Of a DNA stretch of 64,000 nt, positions 1 to 10,869 are shown one piece after another (positions within the stretch are counted from its first letter, which is position 1; each line of letters starts with the position of its first letter). The position numbers were made by a program, and so were the translations under genes. Source of the stretch: Porphyra umbilicalis (taxonomy: Eukaryota; Rhodophyta; Bangiophyceae; Bangiales; Bangiaceae); contig KV918944.1 of assembly GCA_002049455.2 (NCBI GenBank), positions 89,323 through 153,322 of the forward strand, read 5' to 3'. The notes beneath the pieces were generated by a model. That model ran no database searches and had not been told where the DNA came from. It was given only the letters and a program-made list of their open reading frames with translations.

Positions 1-161
1 CGGCAACGCCTGTGCCCCCCTCCCCCCGCCCGCCGCAGGTGGTCAAGCCCTACCCCCCCCCCCACCCCGCGCGGGAAGGCTTCCCCTCACCCCCCCACGG
101 GCATGACAGGTACTACTCTCCCGCAAGGGGCTGGTAGTGCCTCCCCCCCCCCCGCCGCCCC

Positions 162-1893
162 GTGACACCGGCTGTCGCCACCGCCCACGGGCTGACGTGG
201 ACGCCACACGCTGTCAGTGAGCCCGTCGGAGGTCCCGTATCTCGACAGATATGGTCGGTACAGTCGCCCGGCGGGGGGGTTATCCAGGAGGGGGGGGATT
301 TGCTGGGTCCTGGGCAGATGCGTCGGCCCTACGACTACTTTTGGGCTATGGTTCCCATGGATCAGCTAACGCGGATGGTGCATCTGACCTCCTCGAAGCT
401 CGAGGCCCGCGGCATGCAGCCCACCGACGGGGGGGAGGTCCTCAAGTGGGTTGGCGTGACGCTGTTGGCCACCCGCTACGAGTTCGGCGCGCGCGCAGAT
501 TTGTGGGCGACGCCGGCTCGCAGCAAGTATACGCTTGCCCCCGCCTTCGGCGAGCGCACAGGCATGTCGCGACGCCGCTTTGATGCCCTGTGGTCTTGCA
601 TGACCTTCAGCCATCAGACTGGCGGGGCGGACGACGCCTCCAAGAAGCGTCGGTGGCAACTCATCAACGATTTTATCGTCTCCATCAACGATCACCGGGC
701 TTCCCGCGTGTCGCCGAGCGACTTAATTTGCGTCGATGAGTTCATGTGCAAATGGTATCGTCAAGGGAGTCATTGGATTCTCCGAGGCCTGCCGATGTAC
801 GTAGCAATTGATCGCAAGCCCGAGAACGGTTGTCAAATCCAAAATGCGGCATACGGACGGAGCGGAATTTTGTTGCGGCTGAGCGTCGTCACAACGGCGG
901 ATCACCGCCACGAGGAGGCTACGGGCGAAGAGGACAACTTTCCACACGGCACTGCCGTGTTCAAGTAGTTGGTAGCCCCATGGGCTGGCAGCAAGCGGGT
1001 TGTGTGCGCTGATTCGCACTTTGCGAGCGTGACGGCCACGCAACAGCTCCTGAGCATGGGCCTTCGGTTCATCGGCGTGATGAAGACGGGGAAAAAGGGG
1101 TTTCCTTCTGGGCGCGTTGTCCGTGCTACCGCTGGAGGAGCGGGGGGAGCACGTTTCGTACGTCCACGCCACGGCGGACGGGGTCACCGATGTGATGGCC
1201 GTCCTGTGGGTGAACCGGGAGCGGCGTTACTTCATCTCCTCCGCGTTAACCACCCTACCTGGGATGCCATACGATCGCGTGCGGTGGCGGCAGGTAGGGG
1301 ACGACGCTGAGCGCGTGGTGCTCACTGTCGCGCAGCCGCAGGTCGTCGAGACCTACTACCCATGCCGAGCCCAGATCGACCGTCACAACCAATGTCTGCA
1401 AGACGACATCCAGCTGGAGCACAAGCTGATCGCAAACGAGTGGTCGATGCGTGTGAAACTCTCCCCTTTGGGTATTTGCGTCGTTGATGCCTGGGTGTTG
1501 TACTCGGGGGCGCACGGGACGGCGGCAGAGCTCACGCAAAACCAGTTCTACGAGGACCTGGCAGCGGAGCTAATCGACAAAACGTTCAACACTGCGGGGC
1601 TCCGGGTTCGTGGTGCCCCGGCTGTGGATTCCGCTGACCGTGGGGTGCCGCCCCTGAGCTTCGGCGTTGGCATCCACCTGAACCCCACGTTAAAGCGGCG
1701 TACGGGGGAGTCCGCGCATGACGGTGACCAGCGCGCGCAGCGCACGTTCCGGGGCTGCAAGCGCGGCAGGACGTCGTATGTCTGCGCGGGTTGCCGCGAG
1801 ACCAAGGGCGGCGAGGTGTCTTTTTGTGGTCCCAAGACGGGTCGGCCATGCTTTGACCAGCACATGCGTGAAGTGCACCATCTGGACATTTAG
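162..1893 (+). pseudogene. piggyBac-like transposase, broken copy
   Basis: Cut-and-paste transposase of the piggyBac (DDE_Tnp_1_7) superfamily. It aligns from end to end with the intact copy at 3607-5427. The first catalytic aspartate lies in ICVDEFMCKWYRQGSHW, followed by the family-typical YVAIDRKPENG stretch; the second lies in VCADSHFAS; the third region is QIDRHNQCLQDD followed by WSMRVKLSPLGICVVDAWVLY. The C-terminus is a Cys/His zinc-binding domain (CAGC, FCGPK, CF, H). The copy is broken twice: an in-frame TAG at 966-968, where the intact copy reads through, and a frame change near 1105-1117, after which the frame starting at 1117 continues the homology. The element's right end appears to be near 3184; its left end is outside the window. 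Superfamily assignment is firm; loss of function is inferred from the two lesions. Confidence 0.85.
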
Positions 1894-3120
1894 GCCATGG
1901 AATACATTTCTCTACTTGTCGACACGTGTTTCAGCATGTAAACTACTGCTAAATATCAGGTTCAACTGCACTGGACTGCGGAGGCTTATGTCCTGCAGGT
2001 TGCGTCCGCTGCTCCAGCTGTGGCGGTGGACGCGTTGCCGGGCTCGGTGTGCCGGTTCATTACACACGAGGCGTATTCATACACAGCAAACAGACGGGCT
2101 GCGGCGCGTCCGAGCTGGCCGCCGCCACAGCTGTCGTCGCCGATGACGCCGGCCAGGCCGCCGCCGCGTCACTGTCGGGTGGCGACAGCGGCAACAGCCG
2201 GGGGCCGCTCCGCAGTTGCGCCACAGTCGTAAGAGGAACCTGACAGAGCACACCACTGGGCACCTCTGCCGGCGGCGGTAGCCCGACTGCTCGTCGCCCG
2301 CCGCCCCTCTCGCGCCTGTGGCCACCGGCCGCGGCAGCCCTAGCTTCACTACTCGCTTCCAGTGCGCTGTCCGCCCTGCGCCCGTATGGCGCCCTCACTA
2401 GCCCCCCCCCGCCCTGTCGCCGAAGCGCACTGCCGCTGCGTGTGCCCCCCCGCCAGTCGGTGGCGTTTTCTTCGCCGTCATCGCCTGGGCTGCCGCTGTG
2501 GTCGGCGGTACGCGTGCCGCCGCCCTCGACGCTGCCAACAGCACCGTCCCCCCGAGGCAGCGCCGCCTGCAGTGAGCGCGCCTTTCCGCCGCCGCCGCCG
2601 CCGCCACCGACGGACGACGGCGTCGGCGCCGCGGACGCCGTCAACGATGACGGCGCGTCCGCGCCGGACAGGGCGGCCAGATGGGGTGCCTCCACGACCG
2701 CGCGCCAAGTGACGGGCGTCTCGCCGGGCGGCGGCGACGGCGGCGGCGGCGGCGGCGGCCGCTGGGCGGCCGCCTTTGGCGGCGGTGGCGACGCGACCGA
2801 CCGCGACGGGCCGGGTGTGCTCGGCGGGGCGGGGGTGGGGCCGCCACCCGGGGCACCGGTGTCGCGCGCCGTCGGCGCGCCGCTGCGAGAGGACCTCGAC
2901 TGGCGGGGGGGTCTGACTTCGGCCCAGCCGCCAGTTGTCGTACCGTACGTAGGGGAATCCCTCTTTCAAAGAAACATAACAGAGTCCCTGCCTTCTTCAT
3001 TGAGTAGCGGGGCCGTTGTGGCCCAGCGCACTCGTATCGACGAGAAACGCATGGCAGTGATTCTGTAGCGACCAGATCGCCCGTTTTCCGACTCAGATGG
3101 CCTGTAATCGACAATTCTGG
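1894..3120. other. GC-rich stretch with no supported gene
   Basis: Lies between the broken transposase and its presumed terminal repeat. Overlapping open frames occur on both strands, but all are Ala/Arg/Pro/Gly-rich, as expected from GGC/GCC runs (for example 2580-2780), and none shows a recognisable domain. In the intact sibling the matching interval from stop codon to element end is about 420 bases, so about 870 bases here may be a later insertion. Confidence 0.4.
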
Positions 3121-3184
3121 GAGAGGATCAAATGATCCTCAAGAGAGGACCATTTCATCCTCTTTTGAGGTAGAATAGACACTA
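3121..3184 (-). repeat. Right terminal repeat of piggyBac-like element 1
   Basis: Read on the minus strand from 3184 it begins TAGTGTCTATTCTACCTC and is followed inward by the palindrome GGATCATTTGATCC. It abuts the end of element 2 almost base to base (AGACAC-TAAT-GTCTC), so the two elements sit tail to tail. No TTAA duplication, the usual piggyBac target, is visible at this junction. Confidence 0.55.
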
Positions 3185-3250
3185 ATGTCTCTTCTACCTT
3201 GAGGTGAGGATCAATTGATCCTCAATCGAGCATCAAATGATCCGATCCAA
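3185..3250 (+). repeat. 3' terminal repeat of piggyBac-like element 2
   Basis: Begins ATGTCTCTTCTACCTTGAGG and continues with GGATCAATTGATCC and CATCAAATGATCC palindromic subrepeats. It pairs as an inverted repeat with 5870-5924 on the other side of the intact transposase, giving an element of about 2.74 kb. Confidence 0.6.
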
Positions 3251-3606
3251 CGATCGACGATTCCACCACTCATTTGTATGCTTTTTGGACTCACAGCGAC
3301 CTACAAACTTCTTCGCTGCGCTGCACGAGCGTTTCGTTGGCACAAACTGGGCTGGCTCTTGATGGTCGTTCAGCGAGTGACCAGAGGTTGCTCCTTCCAC
3401 AAATAGCTCTGCTGACTCGAGATCCTGCAATCCCAGCAGCGATGCTCAAACACCACCCCTTCAGGCGTCCGCGTGCCATCTGGCTGCGGTTGCACCCCCC
3501 AATCACCCGCATCCTTCCCCTAGGTCCTTCGTACCTGGCGCCCGGCTTAACACGGGCCCGGTCCACCCTCCACGCGCCCGCGCGCCCCACCCCCTCCCCT
3601 AGTTGT

Positions 3607-5427
3607 TCACACTCTCATCTGATGTGCCGCACGCATGCGCTCTGCAAAGCACAAGCGGGTCGAACGGGCACCGCAAAAAAACACCTCACCCACACCAGGC
3701 GTGTCCTTGCAGGTAGAGCACACGAGAGTCGTCCGCGCACCACATACCCGACACTCACTTTGCACTAAGTGACCCGATGACGCGTGGCGCCTCTTGGCAG
3801 TGGGTGTTAAGTGAGTGCCCACCCCGTACGCTGGACCCGAGGCTGCCTGCTCCGCTCCGTCCACGACCGCCCTCGTACGTGTGCCAGTAGCATCGAGAGT
3901 GTTGCCAATCATCTCAATCATCTCAGATGCTAGCAGCGCGTAGAAGTTGGCCTGCAGAAGGGAGGCCGCCGGCCCTCTCGCCCCACGATGGAGCAGCCAC
4001 GCGTCAGCGATGCAAATTCCCAACAGGGAAATGTTCACCCGCATAGACCAGTCGTGCGTGCCCAGCTTCCGCTCCAGGCGTAGGTCCTCCTGCCGGCAGC
4101 GATTATGGCGGTCAATCTGGGAGCAGCACCCGTAGTAGAGCTGTGCAACCTCCGGCTGCCGCACCGTCAACGCCACGCGATGTGCCCCTGTCCCGTCCTC
4201 CATCTCCCTCCACCGTAAACGCTCATAGGAGGTGCCAGGCTGACAGCTGCCAGCCGTTGGCACAAAGTAACGCCTCTCCCTTTCTACCCACACGAGAGCC
4301 AACATGTCGGGGCGACCAGTAGCGTCGAGATGAACCATCGAGAGGTGATCACCTCTGGCGCCCAGCTCTCGAGCGTCTAGGCTGGCCAATGGAAAGCGGC
4401 GGTGAGCAGTCTTAACCACGCCGGTGAAGCGCAGGCCCGCCTCGTTGAGGGCCAATGCGGTGGCTAAGCTTGCAAAGTACGAATCCGCACAGACGATGCG
4501 GTCCGTCCCGGCCCACGGTCGCACCAGCCGCATAAGTACAGCCGTGCCGTGGGATCCAGCAAGCTCTTCCGCAGTAAGATTGGATTGTTGGTCGGCGGCG
4601 GTGGTGACAATGCGCAGCTGCAGCGTCAAGCCGCTGCGGCCACACACAGCGTCTTGAATTTCACACTCGTTCTCCGGTTTGCGATCGATGGCGACGTAAA
4701 TTGGGAGCCCGCGGGAAGTCCAGTGGCCACCTTGCCCGTACCATCGAGAGATGGATTCGTCAACGCAGATGGTGTCTCCCGGTGTGACCCAGGATGACCG
4801 ATGGGTGTTGATGGACGAGACAAAGTGGTTGACTCGCGCCCAGCGCAGCTGCTCAGACCCCCCGCTGGCCGCCGGTGGCTCGTCCGGGGCTTGACTAAAT
4901 GTGAGCAGCGACCACAAAAGATCAAAGCGCCGTCGTGGCATACCCGTTCGACTCCCAAAAGCAGGGGCTGGCAGGTGTTTGGTTCGTGCGGTGGTCCACC
5001 ACAGCTCGGCTCGTGACCCAAATTCAAACCGCGTGGACAGGAGGAGCACACCAAAAAATTTGACCAGCTCCCCAGGAGACGTGGGCAGTACGCCGGCCTG
5101 AACCAACTTGGCTGAAGTGAGACGCACCATCCTTGCGAGCTGGTCTTGTGGAAAGACAGCAAAGAAATAGTCCAGCGGCGTGCGCGACCGCCCGAAGCCA
5201 ACTGCGTCTCCCCCTTCCGCAATAATCTCGTCCCCGAGCGTGCGCACCGACCACGCCCGTCGCGCAACAGGACCCCCAATAGGCTGCAAGACGTCCGCAT
5301 CGTGCCATTCGAAGCCGTGCACAACAACAGGGGGACAAGGCCAGATGAGAACCAGTGGCACCCCCTGGACACGCGACATGCGGAGATCCCTCTTGAACTG
5401 GGCGCACACCGCAGGCGGCACAGTCAT
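3607..5427 (-). CDS. piggyBac-like transposase, intact
   Basis: A 606-residue transposase, uninterrupted, about the usual length for the piggyBac superfamily. Catalytic-core landmarks in order: ICVDESISRWYGQGGHW (first Asp), RGLPIYVAIDRKPENECEIQ, VCADSYFAS (second Asp), QIDRHNRCRQEDLRLERK and WSMRVNISLLGICIADAWLLH (third acidic region and following helix). A C-terminal Cys/His cluster (CRVCG, CSTC, FCG, CF) matches the zinc-binding tail of the family. The start was taken at the first ATG of the frame; a later Met (MSRVQGV) is possible. The gene lies between inverted terminal repeats at 3185 and 5924. It has no visible lesion and could be active, and it could act on related ends elsewhere in the window. 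Confidence 0.9.
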   Translation of the reverse strand: MTVPPAVCAQFKRDLRMSRVQGVPLVLIWPCPPVVVHGFEWHDADVLQPIGGPVARRAWSVRTLGDEIIAEGGDAVGFGRSRTPLDYFFAVFPQDQLARMVRLTSAKLVQAGVLPTSPGELVKFFGVLLLSTRFEFGSRAELWWTTARTKHLPAPAFGSRTGMPRRRFDLLWSLLTFSQAPDEPPAASGGSEQLRWARVNHFVSSINTHRSSWVTPGDTICVDESISRWYGQGGHWTSRGLPIYVAIDRKPENECEIQDAVCGRSGLTLQLRIVTTAADQQSNLTAEELAGSHGTAVLMRLVRPWAGTDRIVCADSYFASLATALALNEAGLRFTGVVKTAHRRFPLASLDARELGARGDHLSMVHLDATGRPDMLALVWVERERRYFVPTAGSCQPGTSYERLRWREMEDGTGAHRVALTVRQPEVAQLYYGCCSQIDRHNRCRQEDLRLERKLGTHDWSMRVNISLLGICIADAWLLHRGARGPAASLLQANFYALLASEMIEMIGNTLDATGTRTRAVVDGAEQAASGPAYGVGTHLTPTAKRRHASSGHLVQSECRVCGARTTLVCSTCKDTPGVGEVFFCGARSTRLCFAERMRAAHQMRV

Positions 5428-5867
5428 GATCGGGGGAGGGAGGGGTGAGAGAAAAACGTACGTGTCATCACCACTGGCGGTACAGATGCGCGCCAGACGG
5501 GGGGTGGAGCCCCACGGAGCTATTCGAGCAATGCCGACCTAGTGAAAAAGCGCGCGCTGCTCAGGAAAGGAAAAAGCGCGGGTGCACGGGTCTCATCCTG
5601 AGGGTGGCCGTCCGCAGACAGCCGCGGACACGGACAGACGCCGTGAGCTGAGCCACTTCGTTCGGGTCCGCGCGCATCAGGGACTTTCCTGGGGATGACA
5701 CCAGGCGGCTCGGGCTGCTGGAAGCAGTCACAGAAATGCACACAGTGTTCTAACTACATGCAGTTTAAGGACGCCCTCTGGCCCCAAAGGTACATAGACA
5801 GCGCTGAGTCCGTTCCCAAGGTCAAAGAAGTGGTGGGACCTCTCAGACTGCCGCAACAACGAGGTAA

Positions 5868-5924
5868 AAACGAGGTTCAAATGATCCTGAAAGGATCATT
5901 TGATCCTCAAGGTAGAATATACAC
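5868..5924 (-). repeat. 5' terminal repeat of piggyBac-like element 2
   Basis: On the minus strand from 5924 it reads TAGTGTATATTCTACCTTGA, then two GATCC-centred palindromes (GGATCAAATGATCC and GGATCATTTGAACC). It is the mirror of the repeat at 3185-3250, so the transposase is bounded on both sides. Confidence 0.6.
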
Positions 5925-5985
5925 TAGCGCTATTCACTCTTTATTGCCATGGCGTCCCGTCGTCGCTGTTTAATACGCTTCATGT

Positions 5986-7006
5986 TTAGTTCTTTTCCCG
6001 ACATATCCTTGACCACTGCTGGCACAAAACTGCAAGCTGCCGCTGCGCCAGCTGCTCCCCCACCGTTTCCTGCGCGGGGGGAATGTCGCTATCTCTCGTC
6101 TCGGCGTCGTCGCCCTCGCCCTCGCCGTCGCCCGCCACCGTGCCAGCTTCCCCAGCTCCTGCCGCCGGCGAGCCCCTCCGCAGCCTCCACGAGCGACGAT
6201 TCCCCAGCGCGCGCGACAGCAAGGAGCACGCCCCTCAGCCCGACTCACACACCGCCAGCCGTGACTCGCGCTCCTCGATAAACTCAACCGCGCGCCGCAG
6301 CTTGGCCCCCTCGTGCGCACAAGACGGCGCCTGCCGGCCGAGGATATGCTTGAATGAAAAGGTTACGGCCATCTTGATACGCATCTTGTCGCCCTTGTCG
6401 ATGCCCAGCCCGCGCCCATCGTCGCCATCCTCACAAAAGATGCTAATCTTCGCAACTGTTGGCTTGGGGGGGGGCACCGGCCTATCACCAACGAGGAAGA
6501 GGCCGAATTGCCCGTGGGTGCGAAGACGGGAACTGGGGCCACTCTTACGGCCAGAGGCACCGCGTCGACAGCTCGTGGGGGGGGGGGGGAGGGGGGAAGG
6601 CAGACGACCCAAAATTTGCAGGCGGGGGGTGGCCAGCGGCCGCAGGCAGACCGTTCGTCGACGCCGACAGGGGCGGGGGAGCGGGTGCCGCGTCGGCAAC
6701 ATCGCCAACAGGCGGGGAAGGAACACCGGCCGAGCCCCTCCCAATGGCGGCAGCCGCCTGTGCCGCGGCGGCCAAAGCACGACAATCTGAAACACCACCC
6801 AAGAAAAAAACAGGCACGAGAGACCCAGTAAAAGGTGAGGCAATGTACCGAAGGACGCAGCACATGACCCAGCAAAAACATACAGCAAGAGGGACGTTAC
6901 TGCGCGCACGCGCACACCAAAACACGTTCAGGCGCCGTCCAACCATACCCATGCGATCCCTGGTACCCGTGGCCTGGTCTATGCGCGACCGGTGGTGTGG
7001 AGGCAT
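5986..7006 (-). other. Possible minus-strand coding remnants, unrecognised
   Basis: Several consecutive minus-strand open pieces look more protein-like than the opposite strand: one ending at 5986 with a Gln/Glu-rich tail (VGEQLAQRQLAVLCQQWSR), one ending at 6235 with AVEFIEERESRLAVCESG, and one between 7006 and 6545 with a Pro/Ala-rich segment. They lie downstream, on the same strand, of the CACTA-type remnant at 7523-8299 and may be its degraded 3' part. No domain is recognised. Confidence 0.25.
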
Positions 7007-7522
7007 GGTGGGCGGTGGAGGGGCGGTGGGTGTGCCGTACGCTCCTCAACAGGTAGTCGCCGTACAACAGCGTGGGAACGAACAGTGCCGTGGTTCAAGG
7101 ATGGTGCGACGGCGACAACGGCGAGTGTCTCGTCCGCGAGAGAAGAGGGTGGTACGGAAAATGGATTACAATATACATTGCAACACAAGGCTCATGCATT
7201 TCGTATCTCAATTGAACATCTCGAGCTTGCACTCTGTAAAGGCCGGCTCTGCGCCCCGCTCTGGCACAAGGGCAGCCCCTCCCCTACCCCACGGCTCCCG
7301 TTCTTGCCTCTTCTCGCCCCTGCTTCGAATGGTTGCGGTTTTTCTTCTGCTACAGGGGTGCGGGGGGGGAAGTGCTCGACCGAGAGACAAGAAAAATGTT
7401 GTTTACTCAGTGCTAAGCACTTCCCTGCTGTGCAAAACAATGTGCCTCCCTCTCACAAACAAATTGCCCACGACAGCGTCAATGGCCATCGCATTCACGT
7501 AGCGCATCCCGCCTTCCGAACT

Positions 7523-8299
7523 CTAAAAGAACTCGGTCCCGCGCCGCTTCTCTGGAAGCCCCGAGACTCTGTCGCGGTCCGCTGATGCCTTCACGCTCTC
7601 AATGTACGCAAACGACATGGATGCGTCGTCAATCAGGACGACCGCGAAGTGGTGCTCAACTCCGTAGAGGTTGGTCGGAGTGAGGACCTCTCCCTGGCCT
7701 CGCCACCCGGCTTGTCTCACGTGTGAGCGCACGCGGACGAGGCGGTCTCGCCGGCGGTGTGCCGCCTTCTCCGAAGGTGACGTAGTGCCGCCGTTCGGAG
7801 GAAAGTACTTCTTGGCATACATGATCTCAGGTACTTTGGACGCACCTTCCAACGCCAGAACTGCCTGCATTCTTGACAGCTCTTCGCCAGTCGGACGACC
7901 CTCCTTCGACAGCGAAAATGTGCCGACGGGATCTTGTTTTTCGCTTCGTATCCGTTTTCCCCTCGCCGCCGCCCAAGCCGCCCGCACACGCGCCTCGGAA
8001 AAACTTGTAACTAGCTCGGCAGAGTACTTGTATGAGACGGCCGCCGTGAGAGCAGCGTATGGAAACCGCCGAGACCGAATCAGGCGAGACAACGTGCCAA
8101 GAAGGCGCTCCGCAGGAAACTGCCAGAAGGACCAGGAAGGGCCACAGGAGCGAAGGTTGGCTGTCACATCAAGTAGCGCAACGATGGTCGGCCGGCAAAC
8201 TCGAAGCCGCTCCTCCTTCCCAGCGTACACCTGCGTGTAGGAAGCCTGGCAAAATCGTTTGATAAGCTTGTTCGCCGGGCGCAGCTCGACTTTCGTCAC
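7523..8299 (-). pseudogene. CACTA-type transposase C-terminal fragment (DUF4218-like)
   Basis: A 258-residue open frame. The stretch NLRSCGPSWSFWQFPAERLL followed by GTLSRLIRSRRFPYAAL matches the 'CGP-W-yP-ER-lg-lk--vr-r--pe-s' signature seen near the C-terminus of En/Spm (CACTA) transposases. A later part (NLYGVEHHFAVVLIDD...FAYIESV) matches the region that follows it in those proteins ('yG-v-hff...faYvew'). The catalytic core is not present in this frame or recognisably upstream, so this is a fragment or a 3' exon of a decayed element. Unrelated to the piggyBac copies beside it. Confidence 0.6.
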
Positions 8300-8339
8300 G
8301 GAACCCGGCTTGAAAGTTCGGCGTCCGGCATGGCTAGGT

Positions 8340-8410
8340 CCCCAAGCTATGGGGCGAGTTTTTTCATTAGATTACCCAGTGTCTATTCTACCATCTGGAT
8401 CATATGGGGC
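8340..8410 (+). repeat. Extra copy of the AGTGTCTATTCTACC terminal motif
   Basis: CCCAGTGTCTATTCTACC starts near 8374 and is followed by GGATCATATGG. A GGATCAGTTGATCC palindrome lies about 380 bases downstream (8759-8772). This matches the ends of the piggyBac-like elements at 3184 and 5924 and suggests a short nonautonomous derivative or a solo end. Confidence 0.45.
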
Positions 8411-10428
8411 GCTTTATTTCAGAACTCTGATCTTATAAGGCTTGACAAGTTTGCGAAATGAGACAAACACCTTATGCTCTTTGACGTGCTCTTTCTGATG
8501 GTTCTCCTCGCGATCTCCATGCTTCTGTGCTTGTCGCGTAGCGCTTGTATCTGTCCATGAACAAATGTCAGGTACGTTCGACCAGGACGGAGAGCCTTGC
8601 ACGAAGTCGCTCTCTCAGGGGCAGTCCACACGGAGTGTTAAGCTACTTCTAAACCAAGCGGCCCTAGAGGCCTCGACCTTTGAATGCGTCTAGCTCCGAT
8701 CGGCACTGCACAACAAAATTGAGAATTCTAAAGTAAAGCGCCACATATGGTCCTAAACGGATCAGTTGATCCTGCTTTTGGCTGACCTGTGCTGAGAAAA
8801 TCGCTCAGCGCAACCCGGTTCCGATGGCAGAAATGGGATCAGCGTTGCCCGTTCAGTCTTGGGCGAGCGGCTGGAACTCTTGGTCAATTTTCCTCGGGGA
8901 GCAAGGGTGCTTCAAAGTTTTCCTTGCCCAGGAGGTCCATGGCGGGGGGAGGAGGCCGTCCCCTGGCAGGCTTTGGGCTATTCTTTGCCCCACAGAGAAA
9001 AGAAGTATCTGGGGAAAGCCCCTGGAGGAGGCAGCACGCCCGCGCCAGCCCAGTTCCCGCCACTACCCCGCCTTTCAGAACGGTCGTGACCAGCGCCTCC
9101 GAGAATGCACATGTGGGCAAACAAGGGGGGCGAATCGCAGTGCCGGGAGCACCAAACTGTACGAAGATCGTCGAAGGGTCAGAGAGAAACAAATGCGAGG
9201 GTATCGGATGGGCAGAGAAAAGTTGGGCGGGGGGGGGGCAGGGGACACAGTGGGGTCAGAGGGGTCCCACATCAGATGTTTTTGGACTTCTCATAACGCC
9301 CACTGCTGGAAGTGCTCTCGCTTCTATGGGTGCCAACATCCTCTGAAGAGTGTCCGCATAGGCTTTCATTGTCTTCGACATCCGCATCTGAAGCAAAGAC
9401 TGGCAGAAAGAGTCGTCGTGGAGTGCGACTGAGCGGTCTTGCACGACGACTTCGCTATTCACAGGTATTTTGGAGGGCGGGGAAGGGAGATGGTCGACGC
9501 CGGGCGAGCCCAGAACTGGCTTTCTTGGTGCGTAAAGAGCGTAGCCTCTTCGTACCAGCCAGGCTGAGGTGGTTGCCCCCCCACCAAGCTTGGGCTGATG
9601 CTTTAAATCTGTATGGTCTCAAGCGGAAGCGCAACTAAGCTACGCACCAGATCAACCATTCTCTTATGAAGAAACGCTGGAATTAGAGAGTTTTGGCATG
9701 TAACTCGGCGGTCACTTTGGCGGTCTTTCGTCGCGCTCATGCGCCTTAATGCGTGGAATCGACCTTTAGTGTCTATTCTACTGTTCGCATCATTTGATGC
9801 GATTTGCATCAAATGATGCGGTTTTTTGGTACCGTTTTTCGCGTAGCTCTCGACCTCAAACAACGATTCTGACAACAGAAATGGACTCAGCAGGGTCTGT
9901 TTAGTCTTGAGGGAACTCGAGTGCATCCTGCGTTGAGAAAAAGTAGGGTCTTTGCGCGAGTTTCTGCGCTCCCATAGCGCACTTCCGCCATGCAGCAGGC
10001 GCCGACACAACCGGCGCACGGGTCCACCATGGCAAGAATGGGCGACCAGCAGCCCCACGCGAGGGCGATGAAATGTTCCCAGCTCTCCGAGAGTGGGGGG
10101 GGGCGGTTGAGCCGACCCCTCCGCCTCCCCACGATTACTTTGCCGCCTGGCTCCCCGCCGCCCCGCTTCTCGCGCCTCTCTTCCCCAACCCCGCCGCCCC
10201 TCCCGCTTGTTTTACGCGCTATTTTTACGTCGCCGCGTCTCTATCAACGCTCCGCGTGACCTGGCCACCTCGCATCGCCACCCCACCCCCGCAACGCCAA
10301 CCGCCCCACGTCCACACACCTGCGTACGTGCCCCCTACCCCCCCCTCCGCCCTACCTGCTCCCACACCATTTCGTCCTCCGTACCTCCCCCCCTCCCCAT
10401 TCCCACCGCTCCCTTTTAGTCGTTAATC
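8411..10428. other. Mixed-composition stretch, no confident gene
   Basis: Contains an unassigned minus-strand open piece at 9256-9462 that looks coding (KTMKAYADTLQRMLAPIEAR), and short overlapping frames on the plus strand at 8789-9346 that look like chance. The part from 10070 to 10425 is strongly pyrimidine-rich on the plus strand (CCCCACC-like runs). It could be a promoter region for the small frame that starts at 10429, but I see no TATA box. Confidence 0.3.
9764..9832 (+). repeat. Extra copy of the terminal motif with two CATCAAATGATG-type palindromes
   Basis: TTAGTGTCTATTCTACTGTT is followed by GCATCATTTGATGC and GCATCAAATGATGC. The layout (terminal motif, then paired palindromes) is the same as at 3184, 5924 and 8378, but the palindrome core is GCATC instead of GGATC. 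No matching opposite end was found by eye. Confidence 0.45.
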
Positions 10429-10839
10429 ATGCAAAGAGGGACCGAGGCAGGCCGGGGGGGTGCCTCAAGTCTTTCCCTGGCCGTCGCGGCCACTGCCGCC
10501 GCCGCCTTGCGCCCCTCTGCACTCGCCTCGGGCGGCTGGTCGGGAACGCAACAGCTCGCTTCGATCTTCCCCGCGCGGAGCATCACCAAGAAGGCCGCAG
10601 CCGCTGACCCCCGCCTGGTGGTGGGGGCGGTAGTGCAAACCAAGGCTCTGAACGTCATCAACTACATGGAGGTGTCCCGCTTCAAGGGGGCGCTGGCAAA
10701 GGTCGTGTCCGTGGACGGCAAGGTTCTCGAGGTGGTGCACGGGAGAAGCAAGGGGCCTCTGAGACCTCCACTCCTGAAGCGACGACAAGCAACTTCGAGT
10801 TCACCGTCGTCATGTTGGAAAGGACTATTGCGAAGGTAG
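10429..10839 (+). CDS. Small hypothetical protein, possibly a first exon
   Basis: An ATG-initiated frame of 136 codons directly after a long pyrimidine-rich tract. The N-terminus (MQRGTEAGRGGASSLSLAVA) is Ser/Ala/Arg-rich and could be an organelle-type leader. The middle (DPRLVVGAVVQTKALNVINY) looks like ordinary folded protein. The last 30 or so codons become Arg/Ser-rich and may already be intron sequence. No family is recognised. Confidence 0.25.
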   Translation: MQRGTEAGRGGASSLSLAVAATAAAALRPSALASGGWSGTQQLASIFPARSITKKAAAADPRLVVGAVVQTKALNVINYMEVSRFKGALAKVVSVDGKVLEVVHGRSKGPLRPPLLKRRQATSSSPSSCWKGLLRR

Positions 10840-10869
10840 CAGCAGTGCGCATCTCCGTCATGAGCACCT

